Below are positions 20,162 to 27,614 of a stretch of 64,000 nt of DNA, one piece after another. The stretch is from the NCBI RefSeq assembly GCF_007096635.1, contig NZ_VKAA01000002.1, positions 1 through 64,000 on the forward strand, given 5' to 3'. The notes under the pieces were generated by a model. The model was not told where the DNA came from. It was given only the letters and a program-made list of their open reading frames with translations, and searched no databases. The position numbers and the translations under genes are program-made. The stretch is from Mycolicibacterium sp. 018/SC-01/001. GTDB taxonomy: Bacteria > Actinomycetota > Actinomycetes > Mycobacteriales > Mycobacteriaceae. Positions within the stretch are counted from its first letter, which is position 1, and each line of letters begins with the position of its first letter.

Positions 20162-20914
20162 ATGGCGAAATCGCGTAACTCGGCGGAGGTCAAAGCGGCG
20201 AAGGCCGAGGCGAAGGCCGCGCGCAAGGCCGCGTCCAAGCAGCGGCGCAGCCAGCTGTGGCAGGCGTTCCAGATCCAGCGCAAAGAGGACAAGCGGCTGC
20301 TGCCGTACATGATCGGCGCGTTCGTGCTGATCGTGGCCGCGTCGGTGGTCGCCGGCCTCTTCGCGGGTGGCTTCACGATGTACATGCTGATCCCGCTCGG
20401 GATCGTGCTGGGCGCGCTGGTCGCCTTCATCATCTTCGGCCGCCGTGCGCAGAAATCGGTGTACCGGAAGGCCGAAGGGCAGACCGGCGCGGCCGCGTGG
20501 GCGCTGGACAACCTGCGGGGCAAATGGCGGGTGACGCCAGGGGTCGCCGCGACGGGACATTTCGACGCGGTCCACCGGGTGATCGGCCGGCCCGGGGTGA
20601 TCTTCGTCGCCGAGGGTGCCCCGAACAGGCTCAAGCCGCTGTTGGCGCAGGAGAAGAAGCGCACGGCCCGCCTCGTCGGCGACGTGCCGATCTACGACGT
20701 GATCATCGGCAACGGCGACGGTGAGGTGCCGCTGTCGAAGCTCGAGCGGCACCTGACCCGCCTCCCGTCCAACATCACGGTCAAGCAGATGGATTCGCTG
20801 GAGTCGAAGTTGGCTGCGCTGGGCTCGAAGGTGGGTCCGGCCGCGATGCCGAAGGGCCCGTTGCCCGCACAGGCCAAGATGCGCGGCGTGCAGCGCACCG
20901 TGCGCCGCCGCTGA
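20162..20914 (+). CDS. DUF4191 membrane protein (Rv2219-like)
   Basis: A 250-residue protein, unknown function, conserved in Actinobacteria next to lipA. The N-terminus is an Ala/Lys-rich helix (about 1-40). Two membrane helices follow: IGAFVLIVAASVVAGLFAGG (about 51-70) and MLIPLGIVLGALVAFIIFG (about 76-96). The rest is a cytoplasmic domain with AAWALDNLRGKWRVTP, GVIFVAEGAPNRLKPLL and NGDGEVPLSKLERHL. No catalytic motif is seen. Constant linkage to lipA-lipB suggests a membrane role connected with lipoylated enzymes, but nothing here proves that. Confidence 0.88.
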   Translation: MAKSRNSAEVKAAKAEAKAARKAASKQRRSQLWQAFQIQRKEDKRLLPYMIGAFVLIVAASVVAGLFAGGFTMYMLIPLGIVLGALVAFIIFGRRAQKSVYRKAEGQTGAAAWALDNLRGKWRVTPGVAATGHFDAVHRVIGRPGVIFVAEGAPNRLKPLLAQEKKRTARLVGDVPIYDVIIGNGDGEVPLSKLERHLTRLPSNITVKQMDSLESKLAALGSKVGPAAMPKGPLPAQAKMRGVQRTVRRR

Positions 20915-20996
20915 GGTCCCGCGCGCCACACTTGCCACACCCGTCTACGGCAGCGACAATTCGCTGCGGGCCGTCGCGCCCAAGGGGGGACGGGCC

Positions 20997-22826
20997 ATGT
21001 GCACTGCGTGTGAGTGGGCGCCGCATTTCGCTGCGTTCGGCCGGAGCGGCCCAGCCTCACTGACCCGCCGCTCGGTGCTGCGTGCGGCCGCGGTGACGAC
21101 GGCCGCGGTCGCGACCGCGACTGCCTGCGGGACGGGCGCTCAGACTGCCACCACCAGCACGGCGGCAGCTGGCGCCGAGCGCGCGCCGGACACCGTGTTC
21201 CACAACGGTCGCGTCTACACCGTCGCGGCCGCGCAGCCGTGGGCCGAAGCCGTCGCCGTCACCGGTGACACCATCAGCTACGTCGGCGACAGTGCGGGCG
21301 CGACGGCGCTGGCCGGACCGGACACCACCGTCGTCGACCTGGCCGGCGGCTTCGTCATGCCGGGCTTCGTCGAGGGCCACATCCACCCGTTCCTGGGCGC
21401 GTTCCTGACGACCGGCGTCGATCTCCAGGTGCCCACCGGGCAGGACGCGCTGGACGCGATCGCGGCCTACGCGAAGGACCATCCCGACGGGCCGATACGC
21501 GGATTCGGGTGGCGCGTGGACATGTTCGGCCCCGAGGGGCCGACACGGGCCGACCTGGACCGGGTGCTCCCCGACCGGCCGGGATTCTTCTTCGCCATCG
21601 ACGGACACAGCCTGTGGGCCAACAGCACGGCGCTGGAGATGGCCGGGGTGACGCGGGAAACACAGGATCCGATCCCGGGCTTCAGCTATTACGCGCGCGA
21701 CGAGAACGGCGACCCGACCGGCTACGTGCTGGAGGTGACGGCGGTGCTCGGCATCGTCAACGCCATTGAGCCGATCTCCCCGGACACGATGAAAAGGCTG
21801 CTGATCGACTGGCTACCGAAGGCGTCCGCCGCGGGCATCACCACGGTGTTCGACGCCGGGGTGCCCCCGATCGGCGACGACCAGGGTGCCCTGATCGCGC
21901 TCTACACCGACGTGGAGAAGCAGGGCACATTGCCGTTTCGGGTCGTCGCGTCCTACAGCGTCAAGTCGCCGCCCGTCGAAGGCGCCGCGGCCGAGCTGGC
22001 CGCGATCCGGGACCGCATCTCGACCGACCTCGTCACCGTCGGGGTGGTGAAGGTGATCGGTGACGGGACCCAGGGCGGATACACCGCCTGGCTGATCGAG
22101 CCCTACGCCGACAAACCGGACTCCACCGGCGCCTCACCGTTCACCGAGGACCAGTGGCGCCAGCTGATCGGCGAGGTCGATGCCGCCGGGTTCGACGTGC
22201 ACGTCCACGCCTGCGGGGAGCGCACCGTGCGCACCGCGCTCGACGCGGTCGAGGCGGCGATCGCAGCCAATCCACCGCGCGACCGCAGGCACACGATCGC
22301 GCATCTGGTGTACGTCCAGGATCCCGACAATCAGCGGTTCGGCCCGTTGGGCGTCGTCGCGCAGTTCTCCGCGAACTGGATGTCAGGCGACCCCGACACG
22401 CTGCAGAACATGGCCGTCCGCTACGGCAAGCCCCGGGCTGACCTGATGTATCGCGCGCAAGAGGTCCTGCGCTCGGGGGGTCGTATCTCGCTGGGCACCG
22501 ACTGGCCGGCGGCCGGCTACTTCTCGACCTACAAGCCGCTGGACTCGATCCAGATCGGGGTGACGCGCCAGCTCATCGGCGAGCCGGACGCCCCGGTGCT
22601 GGTTCCCGCGGATCAACGGCTCACCGTCGCCGAGGCCGTGCACGCCAACACGCTCGGCGCGGCCTACCAGCTGCGCCTCGACGATCGAGTCGGTTCACTG
22701 GAGGTGGGCAAACGCGCCGATCTGATCGTGCTGGACCGCAACCTGCTCGACATCGATCCGCGCGAGATCCACGCGGCGACGGTGAAGACCACGATGCTCA
22801 ACGGCAAGGTCGTCCACCAGGTTTAG
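20997..22826 (+). CDS. Tat-exported amidohydrolase (YtcJ-like, amidohydrolase 3 family)
   Basis: A 609-residue metal-dependent hydrolase outside the conserved gene order. Residues 1-30 hold MCTACEW and then the twin-arginine motif LTRRSVLRAAAV, followed by a hydrophobic Ala/Thr stretch ending ATAC-G, a possible lipobox, so the protein is probably exported folded. The TIM-barrel domain has metal ligands in EGHIHP (HxH), VHVHACGE, HTIAHL and GTDWP, and a terminal beta-sandwich closing with GKRADLIVLDRNLLDIDP. YtcJ-like proteins act on amides or carbamates, and specificity cannot be read. A G-rich GGGGGGAC ribosome-binding stretch precedes ATG 20997. The stop overlaps the convergent RDD gene by 4 bases. 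Confidence 0.85.
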   Translation: MCTACEWAPHFAAFGRSGPASLTRRSVLRAAAVTTAAVATATACGTGAQTATTSTAAAGAERAPDTVFHNGRVYTVAAAQPWAEAVAVTGDTISYVGDSAGATALAGPDTTVVDLAGGFVMPGFVEGHIHPFLGAFLTTGVDLQVPTGQDALDAIAAYAKDHPDGPIRGFGWRVDMFGPEGPTRADLDRVLPDRPGFFFAIDGHSLWANSTALEMAGVTRETQDPIPGFSYYARDENGDPTGYVLEVTAVLGIVNAIEPISPDTMKRLLIDWLPKASAAGITTVFDAGVPPIGDDQGALIALYTDVEKQGTLPFRVVASYSVKSPPVEGAAAELAAIRDRISTDLVTVGVVKVIGDGTQGGYTAWLIEPYADKPDSTGASPFTEDQWRQLIGEVDAAGFDVHVHACGERTVRTALDAVEAAIAANPPRDRRHTIAHLVYVQDPDNQRFGPLGVVAQFSANWMSGDPDTLQNMAVRYGKPRADLMYRAQEVLRSGGRISLGTDWPAAGYFSTYKPLDSIQIGVTRQLIGEPDAPVLVPADQRLTVAEAVHANTLGAAYQLRLDDRVGSLEVGKRADLIVLDRNLLDIDPREIHAATVKTTMLNGKVVHQV

Positions 22827-23287
22827 CGCCTCACCACCGCGGTCTTGGTGGCCAGATCGTGCAGGCCGCGCAGGTCGGAGTCGGTGAACAGCGCGGGGAT
22901 CACCAGCGTGATCAACACGCCGCGGCCCAGCGCGCGGCCGGTGCCCACGTGCAGCCGGCCGTCGACGGGCACGACCTTCAGGCCCAGCGCTAGCTGGCCG
23001 GGTGAGAACCCGAACAGCCGCACCGACGCCACGCCGAGGACGAACCAGACGACCAGCTGGACGGTCTGCACCTGCAGGTCGAGCGAACCGAGGGCGACCA
23101 CCAGAGCGGCGAGGCCGAGCGCTATCAGCCAGTCCACGATCAGCGCGGCGATGCGACGGCCGAAGCGCGCGATCGAGCCCGGGCCGCTCTTGGGCAGGCC
23201 CAGCCGTTCGCCGGGGTAGGTACCGGGCTCGGGCGCACCCGGTCCGGACAGCCACGAGCCGAGACCGGAACCGGACGTGCGTGCCAT
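22823..23287 (-). CDS. RDD-family membrane protein
   Basis: A 154-residue protein with the RDD layout. FGRRIAALIVDWLIALGLAALV carries the Arg and first Asp at the start of helix 1, a second helix spans about residues 80-100, then SPGQLALGLKVVPVDGR, and a third hydrophobic part (GVLITLVIPAL) ends SDLRGLHDLATKTAVV with the last conserved Asp. It corresponds to Rv2219A, always next to glnA1. Function is unknown; some RDD proteins are thought to transport ions or solutes. ATG 23287 is supported by a -10 exactly 6 bases upstream. It is divergent from glnA1 and shares its GlnR-site region. Confidence 0.87.
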   Translation of the reverse strand: MARTSGSGLGSWLSGPGAPEPGTYPGERLGLPKSGPGSIARFGRRIAALIVDWLIALGLAALVVALGSLDLQVQTVQLVVWFVLGVASVRLFGFSPGQLALGLKVVPVDGRLHVGTGRALGRGVLITLVIPALFTDSDLRGLHDLATKTAVVRR

Positions 23288-23293
23288 ATCGCC

Positions 23294-23299
23294 AGGATA
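23294..23299 (-). promoter_or_regulatory. Putative -10 of the RDD gene (leaderless)
   Basis: TATCCT on the minus strand ends 6 bases before the ATG, placing the transcription start on the A of the start codon. Confidence 0.5.
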
Positions 23300-23334
23300 G
23301 TGTCGCGGAGGTCCGCACCCGCAGGACCGCATGC

Positions 23335-23372
23335 GTAACGTCCACGCAACATACGGTTGACTGCCGCGCAAC
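23335..23372 (+). promoter_or_regulatory. GlnR-type binding array upstream of glnA1
   Basis: Four 5-base half-sites in a row, each 6 bases apart: GTAAC (23335-23339), GCAAC (23346-23350), TTGAC (23357-23361), GCAAC (23368-23372). The alternating GTNAC/GNAAC pattern with 11-base pitch is the known actinobacterial GlnR box. It lies 53-90 bases before the glnA1 GTG and 48 bases before the divergent RDD start, so GlnR could act on both. Confidence 0.75.
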
Positions 23373-23424
23373 ATCGTGTCCTTAGCGTCAGCCGCGGGCT
23401 ACCAATGTCAAAGGAGAACAAAGA

Positions 23425-24861
23425 GTGGCAGAAACGACCTCAGACGACATCTTCAAGCTGATCAAGGACGAGAGCGTCGAGTACGTCGACATCCGTTTCT
23501 GCGATCTGCCCGGCGTCGTCCAGCACTTCTCGATCCCGGCCTCGGCGTTCGACGAGAGCGTGTTCGAGGACGGTCTCGCGTTCGACGGCTCGTCGGTGCG
23601 CGGCTTCCAGTCCATTCACGAGTCGGACATGATGCTGTTGCCCGACCCCGCCACCGCGCGCATCGACCCGTTCCGCGCCGCGAAGACGCTGAACCTCAAC
23701 TTCTTCGTGCACGACCCCTTCACCCGCGAGGCGTACTCGCGCGATCCCCGCAACGTCGCCCGTAAGGCTGAGAACTACCTCGCCAGCACCGGGATCGCCG
23801 ACACCGCGTACTTCGGCGCCGAGGCCGAGTTCTACATCTTCGATTCGGTGGCCTTCGACTCGAAGATGAACGGCACCTTCTACGAGGTGGACTCCGAGTC
23901 GGGCTGGTGGAACTCCGGCGAGCCCTTCGAGGCCGACGGCTCCCCCAACCGCGGCTACAAGGTGCGGCCCAAGGGCGGGTACTTCCCCGTCGCCCCGTAC
24001 GACCACTACGTCGACCTGCGCGACGAGATGTCGACCAACCTGATCAACGCCGGGTTCACCCTCGAGCGCGGCCACCACGAGGTCGGCACCGCCGGCCAGG
24101 CCGAGATCAACTACAAGTTCAACACGCTGCTGCACGCGGCCGATGACGTGCTGCTGTTCAAATACATCATCAAGAACACCGCGTGGGCCAACGGCAAGAC
24201 CGTCACCTTCATGCCCAAGCCCCTGTTCGGCGACAACGGCTCCGGCATGCACGCCCACCAGTCGCTGTGGAAGGACGGCAAGCCGCTGTTCCACGACGAG
24301 TCGGGCTACGCGGGCCTGTCGGACATGGCGCGCCACTACATCGGCGGCATCCTGCACCACGCGCCGTCGCTGCTGGCGTTCACCAACCCGACGGTGAACT
24401 CCTACAAGCGTCTGGTGCCGGGCTACGAGGCGCCGATCAACCTGGTGTACAGCCAGCGCAACCGCTCCGCGTGTGTGCGTATCCCGATCACCGGCAACAA
24501 CCCGAAGGCCAAGCGCCTCGAGTTCCGTTGCCCGGACAGCTCGGGCAACCCGTACCTGGCGTTCGCGGCGATGCTGATGGCCGGCATCGACGGCATCAAG
24601 AAGAAGATCGAGCCGTTGTCGCCGGTCGACAAGGACCTCTACGAGCTTCCGCCGGAGGAGGCCGCCAACATCCCGCAGGCGCCGACCTCGCTGTCGGCGG
24701 TGATCGACAAGCTCGAGGAGGACCACGAGTACCTCACCGAGGGTGGGGTGTTCACCGAGGACCTGATCGAGACCTGGATCTCCTACAAGCGGGAGAACGA
24801 GATCATGCCGATCCAGATCCGTCCTCACCCGTACGAGTTCTCGCTGTACTACGACGTGTAG
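23425..24861 (+). CDS. glnA1: Glutamine synthetase type I-beta
   Basis: The main ammonium-assimilating enzyme: glutamate + NH3 + ATP to glutamine, as a dodecamer. The 478-residue protein has [17 protein letters not shown], the metal-binding [26 protein letters not shown], the ATP loop [14 protein letters not shown], and [20 protein letters not shown]. Tyr406 in DLYELPPEE is the adenylylation site used by GlnE, so activity is under covalent control. The GTG at 23425 follows AAGGAG by 9 bases. GlnR sites lie upstream and a long hairpin lies 24 bases downstream. In M. tuberculosis glnE follows directly; here 10.6 kb of other genes intervene. Confidence 0.97.
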   Translation: MAETTSDDIFKLIKDESVEYVDIRFCDLPGVVQHFSIPASAFDESVFEDGLAFDGSSVRGFQSIHESDMMLLPDPATARIDPFRAAKTLNLNFFVHDPFTREAYSRDPRNVARKAENYLASTGIADTAYFGAEAEFYIFDSVAFDSKMNGTFYEVDSESGWWNSGEPFEADGSPNRGYKVRPKGGYFPVAPYDHYVDLRDEMSTNLINAGFTLERGHHEVGTAGQAEINYKFNTLLHAADDVLLFKYIIKNTAWANGKTVTFMPKPLFGDNGSGMHAHQSLWKDGKPLFHDESGYAGLSDMARHYIGGILHHAPSLLAFTNPTVNSYKRLVPGYEAPINLVYSQRNRSACVRIPITGNNPKAKRLEFRCPDSSGNPYLAFAAMLMAGIDGIKKKIEPLSPVDKDLYELPPEEAANIPQAPTSLSAVIDKLEEDHEYLTEGGVFTEDLIETWISYKRENEIMPIQIRPHPYEFSLYYDV

Positions 24862-24884
24862 ACCAGCAGAACCCAGCACAGTTC

Positions 24885-24934
24885 GAGTCCATCCGTTCGG
24901 CGTTCACAGCAGCGATCGCCGAGCGGGTGGACTC
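24885..24934 (+). terminator. Long hairpin after glnA1
   Basis: GAGTCCATCCG (24885-24895) pairs with CGGGTGGACTC (24924-24934) with one mismatch or wobble, and inside it TCGGCG (24897-24902) pairs with CGCCGA (24917-24922), leaving a 14-base loop. The total stem is about 17 pairs. There is no T run, as is common for mycobacterial terminators. It starts 24 bases after the glnA1 stop. Confidence 0.6.
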
Positions 24935-24967
24935 GTCTGCGTCTGGGGGGCGCACCTCCAGTCGGGT

Positions 24968-24999
24968 TTGACCTTGACCCTGAGGGCAAGGTTTATCGT
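24968..24999 (+). promoter_or_regulatory. MerR-type promoter with spacer dyad
   Basis: The -35 TTGACC (24968-24973) and -10 TATCGT (24994-24999) are 20 bases apart, too long for normal polymerase contact and typical of MerR-regulated promoters. The spacer is filled by the inverted repeat ACCTTGACCC-tg-AGGGCAAGGT (24971-24992), whose outer arms ACCTTG/CAAGGT and inner CCC/GGG match. The regulator is most likely the MerR-peroxiredoxin protein encoded next, acting on its own promoter. Confidence 0.75.
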
Positions 25000-25018
25000 C
25001 GACCGCGAGGGAATGACG

Positions 25019-26023
25019 ATGCACATCAGTGAACTGGCGCGCTTGGCGGGTGTGACGCCAAAGGCGGTGCGCTACTACGAGAGTCTCGGGCTGATCACCC
25101 CTGTCCGTGCAGCCAACGGGTACCGAGAATACGACGCCTTTCACGTCAGAGCGGTGATCGAGATTCGCACCCTGTCAGAAGTGGGCATCACACCCGCGAA
25201 CGCACACCCGTTCATCGAGTGTCTGGATGCCGGCCACACCCACAGCGACGATTGCCCGTCCTCCCTTGCTGTTTATCGCGACAGCATCGCAGAAATCGAC
25301 CGCATCGTTGAGCTGCTGTCCCGTCGTCGGGCACAACTCATGAAGCGACTGCACAAAGGCGGGCTTACGGGCTCGGACGTAGAAATTGATTCAGGCGCAA
25401 CCGATTACACGATTCTTCCGCCAGGACTTCCCGAGCCCGCCGACGACGGCCGCGCTTCCCATCTTCCTGGCATGACACTGCCGGACATCGCGCTTCGCGC
25501 CAGTGACGGAACACGTGTTCAACTTGGGCATCTGCCTGCAGGACGCACCATCATTTATCTGTATCCATTGACGGGCCGCCCCGGCATCGATCTACCGGAC
25601 GGCTGGGACGCGATTCCAGGTGCACGCGGCTGTTCGACGGAAGCATGCAACTTCCGCGACCACTTCTCAGATTTGCAAGACCTGGGAGTGGAAGCCGTCT
25701 TCGGGCTTTCCAGCCAAGACGTGGACTATCAAGACGAGGTGGTCCAGCGGCTCCACCTGCCGTTCAGCATGCTCTCTGACCCTGACTTCCACCTGGCCGA
25801 AAGGCTCGATCTGCCGACGTTCAGCGCGACCGGGCACCCCAGGCTCTACTCGCGCCTCACCCTGATCGTCAACAACGGCACCGTTGAGCACGTCTTTTAC
25901 CCGATCTTTCCCCCCAACGCCCATGCCGGAGAGGTTTGCGTCTGGCTTCGACTGAACCCCGTCGAGCACCGGCATATGTCGCGCATCGCAAGTCAGCAAC
26001 GAAAGGACAACGCAGCATGCTGA
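25019..26023 (+). CDS. MerR-family regulator fused to a PrxQ/BCP-type peroxiredoxin
   Basis: A 334-residue two-domain protein. Residues 1-70 are a MerR winged helix (ISELARLAGVTPKAVRYYESLGLI), and residues 70-112 a dimerisation helix with C68, H73, H75 and C79 in a metal- or thiol-like cluster. Residues 145-312 are a thioredoxin-fold peroxiredoxin: TIIYLYPLTGRPG, then GARGCSTEACNFRD, where C205 aligns with the peroxidatic and C210 with the resolving Cys of BCP/PrxQ, then VFGLSSQDVDYQ and PFSMLSDPDFHLA. I infer a one-piece peroxide sensor-regulator. ATG 25019 has GAGGG 8 bases upstream; ATG 25013 is possible. Base composition is lower in G+C than its neighbours, suggesting transfer. It overlaps the next gene by 7 bases. 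Confidence 0.85.
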   Translation: MHISELARLAGVTPKAVRYYESLGLITPVRAANGYREYDAFHVRAVIEIRTLSEVGITPANAHPFIECLDAGHTHSDDCPSSLAVYRDSIAEIDRIVELLSRRRAQLMKRLHKGGLTGSDVEIDSGATDYTILPPGLPEPADDGRASHLPGMTLPDIALRASDGTRVQLGHLPAGRTIIYLYPLTGRPGIDLPDGWDAIPGARGCSTEACNFRDHFSDLQDLGVEAVFGLSSQDVDYQDEVVQRLHLPFSMLSDPDFHLAERLDLPTFSATGHPRLYSRLTLIVNNGTVEHVFYPIFPPNAHAGEVCVWLRLNPVEHRHMSRIASQQRKDNAAC

Positions 26024-26682
26024 TTCACCCGTGGGATGCCGCGCTCGATGCTGCCGAGTGGCGGGAATGGCTGGCGACGACCGACAGATTCGGCATTCTT
26101 GCTGTCAACAACATCGACGGTTCGCAAGCGCCGTCAATGGTCCCAACCCACTTCACCATCGACGGCGAAGACATACTTCTGCATTTGGCTCGACCCAACC
26201 CCGTGTGGACGCATCTGGAAGCGGCCGATGAGGTCCGATTGGCTGTCATCGGTGACTATGCCTACATACCGACCTACTGGCGAGCAAAGGCAGGCGGCCC
26301 CGACGAGGACGGCGTACCCACCAGCTACTACTCCGCAGTGCAATTCGTCTGCCGGCCCACCATCATCGACGACCCGCGGGCCAAGGCGGAACTTCTCGCG
26401 CGGCAACTCGCCGACTTCCAGCCCGAAGGCCGTCACGCTCAGGTCGCGGCCGATGAGCAGCCCTACGGCCGTATGCTCCCAGGCATACGCGGTGTCCGGC
26501 TGTCCGTTGTCCGAGTAGAAGCCAAGTTCAAGTACGACGACTCCAACCCCGTGGAGCACCGCGAGCGGGTCATCGGGTACCTCGAAAATCGACGCGAAGG
26601 CTTGGACGTGCGAGCCGCCGCCCAACAACGCCACCGGCTAGAAGCCATCGGAGACTGGCAAACCCACCGCATTCGACCCTGA
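26017..26682 (+). CDS. PaiB-like FMN-binding split-barrel protein
   Basis: A 221-residue protein of the PaiB/FMN-binding family. N-terminal MLIHPWDAALDAAEWREWL and FGILAVNN are followed by MVPTHFTID and LLHLARPNPVWTHLE, which form the flavin-pocket part of the split barrel; then IPTYWRAKA and PTSYYSAVQF, and a C-terminal ERVIGYLENRREG. PaiB proteins were named as repressors in Bacillus, but most members are probably flavin reductases or haem/flavin-utilising enzymes with unknown substrates. Its ATG lies inside the last codons of the MerR-peroxiredoxin gene, so the two are translated together. A link to peroxide or electrophile defence is inference. Confidence 0.83.
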   Translation: MLIHPWDAALDAAEWREWLATTDRFGILAVNNIDGSQAPSMVPTHFTIDGEDILLHLARPNPVWTHLEAADEVRLAVIGDYAYIPTYWRAKAGGPDEDGVPTSYYSAVQFVCRPTIIDDPRAKAELLARQLADFQPEGRHAQVAADEQPYGRMLPGIRGVRLSVVRVEAKFKYDDSNPVEHRERVIGYLENRREGLDVRAAAQQRHRLEAIGDWQTHRIRP

Positions 26683-26699
26683 ACCCCGAGCGGCGTCTC

Positions 26700-27548
26700 T
26701 CATCTTGGCGTCCATGTTGCCGGGTCGATCCTGCCGCCGTACACCGGAAGCTCGATCGGCACGTCGGTTTCGGTGAAGGGTGACCACGGCCGCGTCACCC
26801 CCGCCGTGCCGTGGCGCCGGGTGCGGGCGACCTCGTCGAGGTCGACGGTCGCGGCGAGCACGGTCGGTTCGGCGCCCACCGCCGCGGCGAGGATGCGCCC
26901 CTGCGGGTCGACCAGCAGGCTGCGGCCCTGCCCGCGCGGCGTGGCCGCGTTCACGCTGGCGACGAACACCTGGTTGACGATCGCATTGGCCTGAACCAGA
27001 ACGACCTCCTGCGCACGGTCCGCGGTCGGGGTGAGCACGACGTTGAGCAGTAGTTCAGCACCCATCCAGGCCAGCTGCCGCGACACCTCGGGGAACCAGG
27101 CGTCGTAGCAGACCGTCAGTCCGACGATCCCCTGCTCGATCGGCATGGTCACGAATTCCCGCCCTGGCTCGGTGGTTTCGACCGGCCGCCACGGAAATGC
27201 CTTGCGGTAGCGGGCGACCAGATCGCCGGTGGGCGCGAACACCACCATCGTGTTGTGGATGCGGCCGTCGTCGGTGCGCTCCAGGATGCTGCCGGGTACC
27301 ACCCATACGCCGAGCTCGTGGGCGAGCTCACCGACGGCACGGCAGAGCGGCCCGTCGAGCGGTTCGGCGTGCCGTTCCGTACTCGCCGGGTCCCATGGGT
27401 TCCAGTCACCGAGCAGATGCTGCTCCGGGAACACGAACAGTGACGTGGCCGGGTACTGGCGGGTCAGCAGGCGCAGCTCGCGGCCGAAGTCGTCGACGGT
27501 CTTCGCGGCGTCGTGCTGGACCAGGGCCAGCGACAGTTCTCGGGACAT
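26700..27548 (-). CDS. Carbon-nitrogen hydrolase (nitrilase superfamily)
   Basis: A 282-residue amidase-type enzyme with the full Glu-Lys-Cys triad: E42 in FVFPEQH, K116 in RYRKAFPW and C147 in TVCYDAWFPEVSR. The WFPEVSRQLAWMGAE helix and the QGRSLLVDPQGRIL strand fit aliphatic amidase or N-carbamoyl amidohydrolase relatives; the substrate cannot be named. Several in-frame ATGs precede the chosen one (27557 and 27566 are alternatives, adding 3 or 6 residues). It is convergent with the PaiB-like gene, 17 bases apart, and divergent from the epimerase. Confidence 0.87.
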   Translation of the reverse strand: MSRELSLALVQHDAAKTVDDFGRELRLLTRQYPATSLFVFPEQHLLGDWNPWDPASTERHAEPLDGPLCRAVGELAHELGVWVVPGSILERTDDGRIHNTMVVFAPTGDLVARYRKAFPWRPVETTEPGREFVTMPIEQGIVGLTVCYDAWFPEVSRQLAWMGAELLLNVVLTPTADRAQEVVLVQANAIVNQVFVASVNAATPRGQGRSLLVDPQGRILAAAVGAEPTVLAATVDLDEVARTRRHGTAGVTRPWSPFTETDVPIELPVYGGRIDPATWTPR

Positions 27549-27614
27549 GGCATCCATTGTCGTCATGACTGCAGATGCGGTTTCGAACCCCGATGCAGCG
27601 GCAATCTGCCCGGA

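Noticed and set aside
23440..24879. 479-codon minus-strand open frame opposite glnA1
   Set aside because: Antisense shadow of a highly conserved gene; Val/Leu/Arg-rich without domain motifs.
25019..25360. Reading the MerR protein as a mercury- or copper-resistance regulator
   Set aside because: The metal-binding C-terminal loop of those regulators is absent, and the C-terminal half is a peroxiredoxin; no metal transport genes adjoin it.
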